DNA of 64,000 bases from positions 3,763,501 through 3,827,500 of the forward strand of contig NZ_CP022998.1 in assembly GCF_002277895.1 (NCBI RefSeq), given 5' to 3'. A model generated the notes under the pieces. The model saw nothing but the letters and a program-made list of their open reading frames with translations, made no database searches and was not told where the DNA came from. Origin of the DNA: Rhizobium sp. 11515TR. GTDB lineage: Bacteria > Pseudomonadota > Alphaproteobacteria > Rhizobiales > Rhizobiaceae. The translations under genes were made by a program, and so were the position numbers. Below are positions 25,157-34,648 of the stretch, one piece after another. The first letter of the stretch is position 1; each line of letters begins with the position of its first letter.

Positions 25157-25936
25157 ATGGCAAATCCAAAGATCAAATCCAGCGCCCAAACCGCGAAAAA
25201 GTCAAATGTGACCGCAGGCCGCAAGCCGGCGGGAAAGAGCCTTTATTCCAAAGCGGACCTGGAAGAGATCTTCCGGCGCTTCTCCATCCAGCGGCCGGAA
25301 CCGAAGGGCGAGCTCGAGCACGTCAATCCTTTTACGCTGGTCGTTGCCGTGGCGCTTTCAGCGCAGGCGACCGACGCCGGCGTCAACAAGGCGACGCGTG
25401 CCCTCTTTGCCGTTGCCGATACCCCGCAGAAGATGCTCGATCTCGGCGAGGAACGCATCCGCGAATATATCAAGACGATCGGCCTTTACCGCAACAAGGC
25501 GAAAAACGTCGTGGCTCTGTCGGAAAAGCTGATCACCGATTTTGGCGGCGAGGTGCCGCGCACCCGCGAAGAATTGATCACCCTGCCCGGCGTCGGCCGC
25601 AAGACGGCGAACGTCGTGCTTTCCATGGCTTTCGGCCAGGCGACGATGGCCGTCGACACGCATATCTTCCGCATCGCCAACCGGCTGCTATTGGCTCCGG
25701 GCAAGACGCCCGACGAAGTCGAGCAGCGGCTGATGAAGATCATTCCCGACCAGTATCTCTACCACGCACATCATTGGCTGATCCTGCATGGTCGCTATGT
25801 ATGCAAGGCGCGCAAGCCCGAATGCGAACGCTGCGTAATCGCAGACCTCTGTCGCTCGCCGGAAAAAACCTGTGACATCCCTGCTCCTCTGGTCGAGCTT
25901 CCGCCCCAGATCATTGGAGCGGAAGCGGCAGGCTAA
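25157..25936 (+). CDS. nth: Endonuclease III
   Basis: A 259-residue base-excision-repair glycosylase and AP lyase that removes oxidised pyrimidines. The helix-hairpin-helix LPGVGRKTANVVL carries the nucleophile Lys149, and VDTHIFR carries Asp167. The 4Fe-4S cluster ligands are Cys216, Cys223, Cys226 and Cys232 with the normal C-x6-C-x2-C-x5-C spacing. A basic N-terminal extension of about 27 residues, compared with E. coli Nth (211), is usual for rhizobia. Its stop overlaps the stop of the convergent membrane-protein gene by four bases. Confidence 0.95.
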   Translation: MANPKIKSSAQTAKKSNVTAGRKPAGKSLYSKADLEEIFRRFSIQRPEPKGELEHVNPFTLVVAVALSAQATDAGVNKATRALFAVADTPQKMLDLGEERIREYIKTIGLYRNKAKNVVALSEKLITDFGGEVPRTREELITLPGVGRKTANVVLSMAFGQATMAVDTHIFRIANRLLLAPGKTPDEVEQRLMKIIPDQYLYHAHHWLILHGRYVCKARKPECERCVIADLCRSPEKTCDIPAPLVELPPQIIGAEAAG

Positions 25937-26655
25937 GCCTGCCTTGACCGCGGGTTCGCATCCTTGTGCGAGATCAGCTTGTGCAGATGCACCATCATGC
26001 CGGCAGCAAAGAGCGGCGTCAGCAGATTGAGCAGCGGGACCGCCAGAAAGGCGGCGATCACCAGGCCGGCAAGGAAGACCGTGAGGGCGTGCTTGACGCG
26101 GAATTCCCGCGCCTCGTCCGGCGAGCGGAAGCGCATGGCGGCAAATTCGAAGAATTCCCGCCCAAGCAGATAGCCGTTCACCAGAAAGAACGCGATCAGG
26201 TTGACGCCCGGAATGAACAGCAGGAACAGCGCCACGATATTGCCGACGATGACGACGCCGAGAAACCGCACGGAGCTTTTCATCGCCGCGACGATCGGCA
26301 TCGCCGTTCCGGGCGCATCGCCTGGATAATCGCGCTTTTCCACAACTTCGGCGACATCATCGAGAAAGAGTCCCGCAATCAGGGCCGTGACCGGCGAAAT
26401 CAGCAGCGCCATGGCCAATGCCAATGCAATGCCGGCGAAGATGACAAGGAAGAGCGTAAGCCAATCCGTCCAATCCGAGGTGGACGGCATAAAGCCCTGC
26501 AGCCAAGGCAACACGAAGGAATTGAAGGCGCCTCGCAGGACGAACCAGAGCACGAGAAGCGCCAGCAATGTGAGACCCAGAACCTTCCAGAAAACCTTGC
26601 GCGTCTCCGGCGCAAAGAGATTTTCTAGGGAGAGGCGGGCAGCAAGGCCAATCAT
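25933..26655 (-). CDS. EI24/CysZ-type membrane protein
   Basis: A 240-residue protein with at least four membrane segments and the pattern of the EI24 (PF07264) family, which includes the sulfate transporter CysZ. Landmarks are MALLISPVTALIAGLFLDDVAEVVE near the middle (two shorter motifs, SPVTALIAG and LDDVAEVVE), NLIAFFLVNGYLLGREFFE and a late LLTPLFAAGMMVH. In rhizobia this gene often lies next to nth. Substrate is not known; a sulfate role rests only on distant similarity. Confidence 0.75.
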   Translation of the reverse strand: MIGLAARLSLENLFAPETRKVFWKVLGLTLLALLVLWFVLRGAFNSFVLPWLQGFMPSTSDWTDWLTLFLVIFAGIALALAMALLISPVTALIAGLFLDDVAEVVEKRDYPGDAPGTAMPIVAAMKSSVRFLGVVIVGNIVALFLLFIPGVNLIAFFLVNGYLLGREFFEFAAMRFRSPDEAREFRVKHALTVFLAGLVIAAFLAVPLLNLLTPLFAAGMMVHLHKLISHKDANPRSRQA

Positions 26656-26908
26656 TCGGTCTACCTCTTTTGGTGGCAGTGGGACACTTAAGAAGCGGTT
26701 GCATCGATATCAATATCCCGTGCAGATATATGAATGTGCCAATTAAAAATTTGAATTATTGTAATACAGTTTGCACTAATATATCCTGTACGCCACATTA
26801 AGAACAACAACCGCAACAAGATCGGCGGCCCGTTCAAAATTGAATGGCAAATTGACATAGAAATTGACGCAACAGAACATCGAAAAGACCACCAAAGGGG
26901 CGCAAAAC

Positions 26909-27760
26909 TTGGAAGACCTGAGTCAGAAGCTTAGACAATATATAAAGATCGGCACTCCCGCCGAACGAAGAATTGCTAAGTATTTCTCCGAGCATCTGAA
27001 TGAACTACCGTTCGAGACGGCTTCCTCCGTTGCCGACAGGCTGGAACTGAGCCCGATGACGGTAGGACGGTTTTTGCGGTCGCTCGGCTATCACGGTCTG
27101 GATGGGATAAAGGTACATCTCAAGGAAAATGCGCCCAGCCTCACGTCGCAATTGCCCAATATCCTCGAACAACTTCAGAAGGACGCAAGCGAAGGTCGCC
27201 CCCTTGCAACGCAAATTGCCGAACAGGTCGAGATGCTGCAGCATATCTACAACCTCGCCGGCCAGCCGCAATGGCGCGACGCGGTTGCGACAATTCTGTC
27301 CTCCGGCAATGTCTTCATCACCTCCCATCCCAGTCTCGCGGGGATTGGCCGCTATTTCCGCGACCGCCTGACCTTTGCCCGTGATCAAGTCCTTTTCCTC
27401 GATGGCGCCAATGGCAGCTATATCGAGCTGTTCGGCGACCCATCCGAGGATGCGCTCCTCGTTGTCATCGATTCCGCGGGTTTCGTCACATCGCGTCTTC
27501 TGGCGCGTTCGGCTCGTCGCGCGGGCTGCAAGGTATTGCTGGCAACCGGTCAATTCACGGAATGGGCGCATGAATTCGCAAACATAACGCTGTCCCTGCC
27601 GCCCCAACGAGCCAATAGCCACGAAAACCTTGCAGCCATAATGGCGCTAATGGAATATCTCGCGATTTCAGTCGCTCACGCCGCAGGTGAAACGGCGGAA
27701 ATGAGAACGCGCCGCATAGAAGAGCTTCAAGGTATATTCGCCCAGGCGCCGCTCCGGTAA
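26909..27760 (+). CDS. RpiR/MurR family transcriptional regulator
   Basis: A 283-residue regulator: an N-terminal HTH-6 domain (residues about 1-75, with GTPAERRIAKYFSEH and LSPMTVGRFLRSLGYHGL) and a C-terminal SIS sugar-phosphate-binding domain (NVFITSHPSLAGIGRYF, LLVVIDSAGFVTSR, ANITLSLPP). TTG at 26909 is chosen because AAAGGGG ends eight bases before it; a TTG at 26864 would add 15 residues but has no clear ribosome site. The gene is convergent with the pentulose kinase at the end of the polyol operon, 5 bases away, and could regulate sugar phosphate metabolism there. The upstream 250 bases are AT-rich without a clear motif. Confidence 0.85.
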   Translation: MEDLSQKLRQYIKIGTPAERRIAKYFSEHLNELPFETASSVADRLELSPMTVGRFLRSLGYHGLDGIKVHLKENAPSLTSQLPNILEQLQKDASEGRPLATQIAEQVEMLQHIYNLAGQPQWRDAVATILSSGNVFITSHPSLAGIGRYFRDRLTFARDQVLFLDGANGSYIELFGDPSEDALLVVIDSAGFVTSRLLARSARRAGCKVLLATGQFTEWAHEFANITLSLPPQRANSHENLAAIMALMEYLAISVAHAAGETAEMRTRRIEELQGIFAQAPLR

Positions 27761-27765
27761 GCCAC

Positions 27766-29349
27766 CTATTCCATGGCGTCCAGTTCTGCGCGGTGGCGGT
27801 ACATGGCGAGAAAACGCCGGTAATCGCGATCGTAGAGTTCTTTCTTTTCCGCATTCGGCAGCCGCTCGTGACCGCCCGGATACATGGCGGCGCCGGCAAC
27901 TCCGAGGCTTTCGTGAATCCCGCAGGAGACGGAGGCGGCGATTGCCGTGCCGAGCAAGACCGTCTCGTTCATCTTCGGGATCACGACCTTGCAGCCGGTC
28001 ACGTCCGAGTAGAGTTCCATCAGCACCGAATTCTTCACATGGCCGCCGGCGACATGCAGCGTGTCGGGCACGTAGCCGTAATCCCGCATTCGCTCCAAGA
28101 TATGGCGAATGCCGAGCGCAATGCCGACGCTGGTGCGCCAGTATAGCCGGCAGAGGCCATCGAAGGAGGCGTCCAGCGTCATACCGCTGATGACGCCCAA
28201 TGCATGCGGATCGGCAAGCGGCGAGCGATTGCCGTGAAAATCGGGCAGCACATGGATACGCCCGCCGAGGGAATCACCCTCCGCAAGCCTGAGCTCGGCA
28301 ATCCGCCGGACGATACGATCGTGCAACACCGCCGCCGGCGGCCCGCCGGCTGCATGCATACTGACGATATGGTCGAGCAATGCGCCCGTGGCCGACTGCC
28401 CGGCCTCGGCAAGCCACATCCCGGGGAAAACGGCCTCGTAATATGGCCCCCACATGCCCGTGCTGCGTTTGCGTTCGCGCGCAAAGGAAACCACGCAGCT
28501 CGAGGTTCCGGCAATCAGCGCCAGCTGATGCTCCAATGTGGCGGCATCGTCGGCATGAGCTGCAAGCGCGCCGAGCGCGCCCGCATAGGCATCGATCATG
28601 CCTGCACCGACATGGCAGCTACGATCCAACCCCAAAGCTTCGGCCGCCTTGGCCGTCAGCGTGCCGATGGACCGGCCGACGGCAACACTCTCGTCGGGCA
28701 GGCTGCCGCGTTCGCGCAGATCGCCAAGGCCGATCACGTTGAGAAAATCGGCCTGCCAGCCCGGCTGCCGATGCGCCAGATAATTCCATTTCGCCACCAG
28801 CGTGGAACGCGACCGCGCAAGCGAACCGGTCGCCTTCCAGGTCATGAAATCGGCAAGATCGAAAAAATAGCCGGCCTGCGCCCAGCTTTCCGGCAGGTTC
28901 TCCTTCAGCCACATCAGCTTCGGCATTTCCATTTCCGGCGACATGAACTCGCCGGAATATTCGAGAACCGCATGACGCGTCGCCGTGCAGTAATCTGCCT
29001 CGGCCAGTGCCCGATGATCGAGCCAGACGATGGTATCGAATCTCTTCTCGCCACCGGTGGAAACGGTGAGTTGCCCGCCATCGCGATCCCGCACGACCAG
29101 CGAACAGGTCGCATCGAAGCCGATCGCACCGATGACGGACGCATCGACGCCGGATGCCTTCAAAGCTGCGCGAACGGCAGTGCAGACGGCGACCCATATA
29201 TCTTCGGAATCATGCTCGGCGTGATTCTCACGCGGGCGATTCATCAGGATCGGATGTTCGCTTTTTCCCAGCAGTGAGCCGCTCGCCGTGAAGACACCCG
29301 CGCGTGCGCTACTTGTGCCGATATCGACCGCAACCACGTGATCACGCAT
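27766..29349 (-). CDS. FGGY-family pentulose kinase (ribulokinase/xylulokinase type)
   Basis: A 527-residue carbohydrate kinase. The N-terminal phosphate-binding motif is VAVDIGTSSARAGVF, and AIGFDATCSLVVRD plus VWLDHRA match the FGGY pentulose kinases related to D-ribulokinase. The ATP-binding C-terminal half holds LHVAGGHVKNSVLMEL. It would phosphorylate the ketose made by the polyol dehydrogenase of the same operon (D-ribulose or D-xylulose) for entry into the pentose phosphate pathway. It is the last gene of the operon, 20 bases after the HAD phosphatase gene. The distinction between ribulose and xylulose cannot be made by eye. Confidence 0.85.
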   Translation of the reverse strand: MRDHVVAVDIGTSSARAGVFTASGSLLGKSEHPILMNRPRENHAEHDSEDIWVAVCTAVRAALKASGVDASVIGAIGFDATCSLVVRDRDGGQLTVSTGGEKRFDTIVWLDHRALAEADYCTATRHAVLEYSGEFMSPEMEMPKLMWLKENLPESWAQAGYFFDLADFMTWKATGSLARSRSTLVAKWNYLAHRQPGWQADFLNVIGLGDLRERGSLPDESVAVGRSIGTLTAKAAEALGLDRSCHVGAGMIDAYAGALGALAAHADDAATLEHQLALIAGTSSCVVSFARERKRSTGMWGPYYEAVFPGMWLAEAGQSATGALLDHIVSMHAAGGPPAAVLHDRIVRRIAELRLAEGDSLGGRIHVLPDFHGNRSPLADPHALGVISGMTLDASFDGLCRLYWRTSVGIALGIRHILERMRDYGYVPDTLHVAGGHVKNSVLMELYSDVTGCKVVIPKMNETVLLGTAIAASVSCGIHESLGVAGAAMYPGGHERLPNAEKKELYDRDYRRFLAMYRHRAELDAME

Positions 29350-29369
29350 GCAAAAGAGGTCCCGCCCAC

Positions 29370-30044
29370 TTATCTCTTGTTGCGGACAAGTTGTATCAAT
29401 TCCGGCATCGCGTCAAACACGACTTCCGGCGAAAGCTGCTCCAGCTCCGCCCGGTAGCTGGGCGAATGGGCGTGCGAACCGCCGGTGAAAGCGAAGACCG
29501 TCATGCCGGCCGCGCGCGCTGCCGTGATCCCTGCCGGACTATCTTCGACGACAATGCAATCCTTCGGCGGAACGCCCATTTTTTCGGCCGCATAAAGAAA
29601 GAGATCCGGCGCCGGCTTGCCGCGCTTGACCATGGTGGCGCTGAAAATATTCGGCTCCAGTTTCTCCAAAAGGCCGGTGACGCCGAGCGAGAGACGGATG
29701 CGCTCAAGCTGGCTCGACGAGGCGACGCAGCGCGGCAGCGAAAGTGCATTCAGCGTTGCCCCGATACCGTCGATCGGCTTCAATTCATGCTTGAAGCGTT
29801 CATAGAGATCGTTGCGGATACGGTCGAGAAATGCCTGGTCGATGAAGACATCGAACTCCGTCTGCATCGTGTCGACGAGCGTCGCCAGGCTCTTGCCGAG
29901 GAAGCGGCTGTAGACATCCTCCTCGCTCATCTCGACGCCGACATCATGCATCGCCCGGATGAGCACGCTGACCGACAGCGGCTCGCTGTCGACAAGCACG
30001 CCGTCGCAATCGAAGATTACGAGCCCTGTTCCCGCATCCGCCAT
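29370..30044 (-). CDS. HAD-superfamily phosphatase/phosphoglucomutase-like protein
   Basis: A 224-residue hydrolase. The nucleophile motif is FDCDGVLVDSEP (Asp12 and Asp14), motif II is CVASSSQLE, the lysine is in RGKPAPDLF and the acidic motif IV is VVEDSPAGI. This is the beta-phosphoglucomutase-like subgroup that includes sugar-phosphate phosphatases. The ATG at 30044 gives a normal N-terminus. In polyol operons of rhizobia such a gene commonly accompanies the dehydrogenase and kinase, perhaps for removal of misphosphorylated sugar; that role is inference. Confidence 0.85.
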   Translation of the reverse strand: MADAGTGLVIFDCDGVLVDSEPLSVSVLIRAMHDVGVEMSEEDVYSRFLGKSLATLVDTMQTEFDVFIDQAFLDRIRNDLYERFKHELKPIDGIGATLNALSLPRCVASSSQLERIRLSLGVTGLLEKLEPNIFSATMVKRGKPAPDLFLYAAEKMGVPPKDCIVVEDSPAGITAARAAGMTVFAFTGGSHAHSPSYRAELEQLSPEVVFDAMPELIQLVRNKR

Positions 30045-30108
30045 CACAGATCCAACCTGAATTTTGTTGCTGTCCCGCCAGCCGGAAACCCGGCACGGCA
30101 ATGGAAAA

Positions 30109-30134
30109 CGGCCGGAACAGGAGAGGTCCGGCCG
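30109..30134 (-). terminator. Hairpin with T run after mannitol dehydrogenase (partial terminator)
   Basis: CGGCCGGA and TCCGGCCG form a perfect eight-base stem with a ten-base loop, nine bases after the mtlK stop. On the minus strand the stem is followed by TTTT. This has the form of a rho-independent terminator inside the operon, so it may attenuate expression of the downstream phosphatase and kinase genes. Confidence 0.55.
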
Positions 30135-30142
30135 CTTGAAAA

Positions 30143-31623
30143 TTATTCCGCGAGTTTGTTGTCCAAGTATAGCTGCAGGGTGACGCGGGTACCCTTTTCC
30201 CACAGCGTTTTCAGTGCATGCGCGAAGCGCTTGCGGAAGAGATCGGATTTGGCCACATCGCCGAAGATGTCGTCGAAGACCAGGAAGGCATTCGGATCGT
30301 CCTTCGCCTTGAGCGCGGCTTCATGCAGCCGATCGGCGCTGGCATCGTTGAAGACGATATCCTTGCCGCTGTCGCTTTTGCCGGCGAAGTAACGGCACCA
30401 CAGCGCCGAAACGAGGGCAAGGCCGACAATATCCTCGCCGCGGCGGAGACGATCGGCTGTCGATGGCAGGATGAACTTCGGCTGGCGGTTGGAGCCGTCC
30501 TGCGCCAGGCGCGGGATAGTATCGGCGATCTTCGGATTGGAGAAGCGGTGCTCGATCAGCTTGAAGTAATCCGCAAGCACCGTGTTCGGCACCGGCGGGA
30601 TGACGGGGATGATCTCGTCATTCTCGAGCTTGGCGAGGAAGGCTCGGATCAACGGCTCTTCCATGGCCTCATGCACGAAGTGAATGTCCATCAGAGCCGC
30701 CGGATAGGCGATCGCCGCATGGCCGCCGTTGAGGATGCGAATCTTCATGTGCTCATAGGGCGTCACGTCGGGCACGAAAGTCACGCCGACCTTTTCCAGC
30801 GGCGGGCGGCCTGCGGGGAAGTTGTCTTCCAGCACCCATTGCTTGAACTCTTCGCAATAGACGGGCCAATTGTCCTCGATATCGAAGACTTCTTTCAGCA
30901 GGTCGATCTCGCGTGCGCCAGTTGCCGGCGTGATGCGGTCGACCATGCCGTTCGGGAAGGCGACGTTCGCAGCGATCCAGTCGGCAAAGGCGGGATCGGA
31001 CAGCTTTGCCGTGCCGACGACAGCGGCTTTGGTGACGCCACCATTGTGGGGGATGTTGTCGCAGGACATGACGGTAAAAGGCTGCAGGCCGGCGGCGCGC
31101 CGCGCCTTGAGGCCGGCGACGATCAGGCCGAACACGGTCTTCGGCGCATCCGGGTTCTGCCCATCGGCCACGATTGCCGGATGGGCGGGATTGAACTTGC
31201 CGGAGGCATCGATGAAATACCCCCCTCGGTAATCGTCATCGAAACGATGCGGATCGCGGGATCGGCAAGCTTGGCGATGATTGCCTCGGCATCGCCGACC
31301 GGCAGGATGTCGACCATCGGCGCAGTCACGCGCGCGGCCGTGCGATTATTGTCCTGCTCGACCACTGTCGTCAGAAAATCCTGGGCAGCCAGCTTCTCGC
31401 GCATGGCCGCATCCGACGGCAGCACGCCGGCGCCGATGATCGCCCAGTCATGAGCCTCGCCGGTATTGAAAAGGTCGTCGAGATAGATTGCCTGATGGGC
31501 ACGATGGAAATTGCCGACACCGAAATGCACGATGCCCGCCGAAAGCGACTTCCGGTCATAAGCAGGAATAACCGCCTTTGCAGCCGCCTGCTGGAGAGTT
31601 GCGAGCGATAATTTGCACGTCAT
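30143..31623 (-). pseudogene. mtlK: Mannitol 2-dehydrogenase gene, split by one missing base in a G run
   Basis: The two halves together encode a long-chain polyol dehydrogenase of about 493 residues (NAD-dependent, mannitol/arabitol/sorbitol to ketose). The N-terminal half (31623 to about 31226) has the Rossmann motif GIVHFGVGNFHRAH and ends in SMTITEGG. The rest continues in another frame with NPDAPKTVFGLIVAGL and the catalytic K-x4-N-x2-H set (KIRILNGGH). The switch falls at a run of six C on the plus strand (31220-31225). A seventh base would restore EGGYFIDASG and a full frame. It could be a true frameshift, a phase-variable tract or a sequencing error. Upstream AAGGA supports the ATG at 31623. 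Confidence 0.85.
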
Positions 31624-31736
31624 GTCTCTGGTCCTTTTGAAGGTCTCTGGCTCCGGGCAGCTCGGGAACGCCGCACCGGCTGGTATGCTTGACCGGTCCA
31701 CGTAGATCGATGGACGCGAACCGGAACAGATGCATC

Positions 31737-31764
31737 GGCCGTGCCCGCTCAAGCGCACACGGCC
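31737..31764 (-). other. Intercistronic hairpin after the transporter ATPase gene
   Basis: GGCCGTG (31737-31743) and CACGGCC (31758-31764) form a seven-base stem immediately after the ATPase stop on the minus strand, within the 148-base gap before mtlK. No T run follows, so it is more likely an mRNA-stabilising element than a terminator. Confidence 0.4.
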
Positions 31765-31771
31765 TTGGCTT

Positions 31772-32776
<1,005 letters not shown>

Positions 32777-32787
32777 GTTTCTCTTCC

Positions 32788-33630
32788 TTACTTAACCGCG
32801 CCGAAGGTCAGGCCGCGAACGAGTTGCTTCTGGCTGAACCAGCCGAGGATCAGGATCGGAGCGATCGCCATGGTCGATGCCGCCGAAAGCTTGGCATAGA
32901 ACAGGCCCTCCGGGCTGGAATAGGAGGCGATGAAGGTGCTCAGCGGCGCCGCGTCTACCGCGGAGAGGTTGAGCGTCCAGAAGGCCTCGTTCCAAGCGAG
33001 GATGATGTTGAGCAGCATCGTCGAGGCAAGGCCCGGGATCGCCATCGGCGTCAGCACGTAGATGATCTCCTTGGCAAGCGTCGCACCGTCCATGCGGGCC
33101 GCCTCGAGGATTTCGCCGGGAATTTCCTTGAAGTAGGTGTAGAGCATCCAGACGATAATCGGCAGGTTGATGAGCATCAGCACGACGACCATGCCCACCC
33201 GGCTGGCGAACTGGTTGTTCAGGAGGCCGAAGCTCTGGAACAACAGGTAGATCGGAATGAAGGCGCCGACCGGCGGCATCATTTTCGTCGACAGCATCCA
33301 CATCAGGACGTCCTTGGTTCGCTTGGTCGGCGAGAACGCCATGGCCCAGGCGGCAGGCACCGCAACGAGCAGACCGAGAATGGTCGAACCGAAGGCGATG
33401 ATGACCGAGTTGCCGAAGTGGAGGAAGTAGTCCGAGCGCGACTGCACCTCGAAATAGTTCTCCAGCGTCCAGTGGAAGAAGAGGAACTGCGGCGGCGAGG
33501 CAATCGCATCGCCTTCCGTCTTGAAGCTCGTCAGGATCGTCCACAGGATCGGGAAGAAGATGAGGATTGCCACGATCCAGGCGGCGATCGATACGACGAT
33601 CTTGCGTTGCGTGGTGACTTTGCGTGCCAT
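32788..33630 (-). CDS. smoG: Polyol ABC transporter permease (SmoG type)
   Basis: A MalG-like inner-membrane subunit of 280 residues with six helices. The EAA loop reads EAARMDGATLAKEI and the C-terminus is RGLTFGAVK, as in the MalG-like permease of the other sugar importer here. It starts one base after the first permease gene ends. It would form the channel for sorbitol, mannitol or arabitol with its partner. Confidence 0.88.
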   Translation of the reverse strand: MARKVTTQRKIVVSIAAWIVAILIFFPILWTILTSFKTEGDAIASPPQFLFFHWTLENYFEVQSRSDYFLHFGNSVIIAFGSTILGLLVAVPAAWAMAFSPTKRTKDVLMWMLSTKMMPPVGAFIPIYLLFQSFGLLNNQFASRVGMVVVLMLINLPIIVWMLYTYFKEIPGEILEAARMDGATLAKEIIYVLTPMAIPGLASTMLLNIILAWNEAFWTLNLSAVDAAPLSTFIASYSSPEGLFYAKLSAASTMAIAPILILGWFSQKQLVRGLTFGAVK

Positions 33631-33631
33631 C

Positions 33632-34504
33632 TCAAGCCTCCAGATTCTTGCCGACTGCGCGCATCAGGAAGATCGCGACGATATTGGCGAGGATGACGGC
33701 GATGATGCCGCCCGCCGATGCGCCGCCGACATCCTGCGACAGAACGATCTGCGAATAGACGAGATAAGTGAGGTTGGTCGTCGCCGTTCCGGGACCGCCA
33801 TTGGTGGTGACGAGGATCTCGGCGAAGGCCGACAGCATGAAGATCGTCTCGATGAGGATGACGACGGTGATGGCCCGTGCCAGATGCGGCAGGATGATGT
33901 AGATGAACTTCGAAACCGGTCCCGCGCCATCCATCTCGGCAGCTTCCTTCTGCTCCTCGTCCAGCGACTGCAGGGCCGTCAGCAGGATGAGTGTTGCGAA
34001 AGGCAGCCACTGCCAGGCGATGATGATGATGATCGACAACAGCGGAACCGTCTCCAGCCAGGTCAGCGGATCAAGCCCGAAGAACCGGAAGAGATGTGCC
34101 AGGAGCCCGTTTACCGGGTTCATGAACATATGCTTCCAGATGAGGGCTGCGACCGTCGGCATCACGAAGAAGGGCGCAAGCACCAGCATGCGCACGATGC
34201 CCTGGCCGAAGATCGGCTGATCAAGAAGGAGTGCCAGCGCTATGCCGCCGATGACGGTGATCAGCAACGCGCCGCCGACAAGCAGCAGCGTCACGATCAG
34301 CGAGCTCAGAAAGGCCGGATCGGTGATGAAATATTCATAGTTGAGAAACCCGAGGAAATCATGCGTGCCGGGATTCAGCAGATTGTAGTTCAGCGTTGAG
34401 AAATAGATCGTCATCACGAGCGGGACGATCATCCACGCAAAGAGGAGCAGAACCGAAGGCGCCATCATGACGCGTGCGGTGGAACGGGTGTGCAACGTTG
34501 CCAT
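33632..34504 (-). CDS. smoF: Polyol ABC transporter permease (SmoF type)
   Basis: A MalF-like inner-membrane subunit of 290 residues. Six helices begin with MMAPSVLLLFAWMIVPLVM. The EAA loop reads EAAEMDGAGPVSKF. The gene lies 144 bases after the binding-protein gene, across a strong stem-loop, and abuts the second permease gene. No unusual residues noted. Confidence 0.88.
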   Translation of the reverse strand: MATLHTRSTARVMMAPSVLLLFAWMIVPLVMTIYFSTLNYNLLNPGTHDFLGFLNYEYFITDPAFLSSLIVTLLLVGGALLITVIGGIALALLLDQPIFGQGIVRMLVLAPFFVMPTVAALIWKHMFMNPVNGLLAHLFRFFGLDPLTWLETVPLLSIIIIIAWQWLPFATLILLTALQSLDEEQKEAAEMDGAGPVSKFIYIILPHLARAITVVILIETIFMLSAFAEILVTTNGGPGTATTNLTYLVYSQIVLSQDVGGASAGGIIAVILANIVAIFLMRAVGKNLEA

Positions 34505-34597
34505 GGCAAGTACCGACCTATCTTTAAAGGAGGGGGTGGCCGCGGACCGGCTGAAACAAAAGGGCCGCCAAGGGCAGTTCGGCGCTCGGCGGCCTAG

Positions 34598-34633
34598 AGG
34601 AAAGCAGTGCTCGAGAGGGGGCGCTGCTTTCCT
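34598..34633 (-). other. Stem-loop between the polyol binding-protein and permease genes
   Basis: AGGAAAGCAG (34598-34607) and CTGCTTTCCT (34624-34633) pair perfectly, and three more pairs, one of them G-T, extend the stem inwards to leave a ten-base loop. A second, weaker inverted pair, GGCCGCC / GGCGGCC, lies at 34563-34594. The position after a binding-protein gene parallels 15845-15872 and suggests differential expression within the operon. Confidence 0.6.
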
Positions 34634-34648
34634 TAGCTTCGAAGGCCC

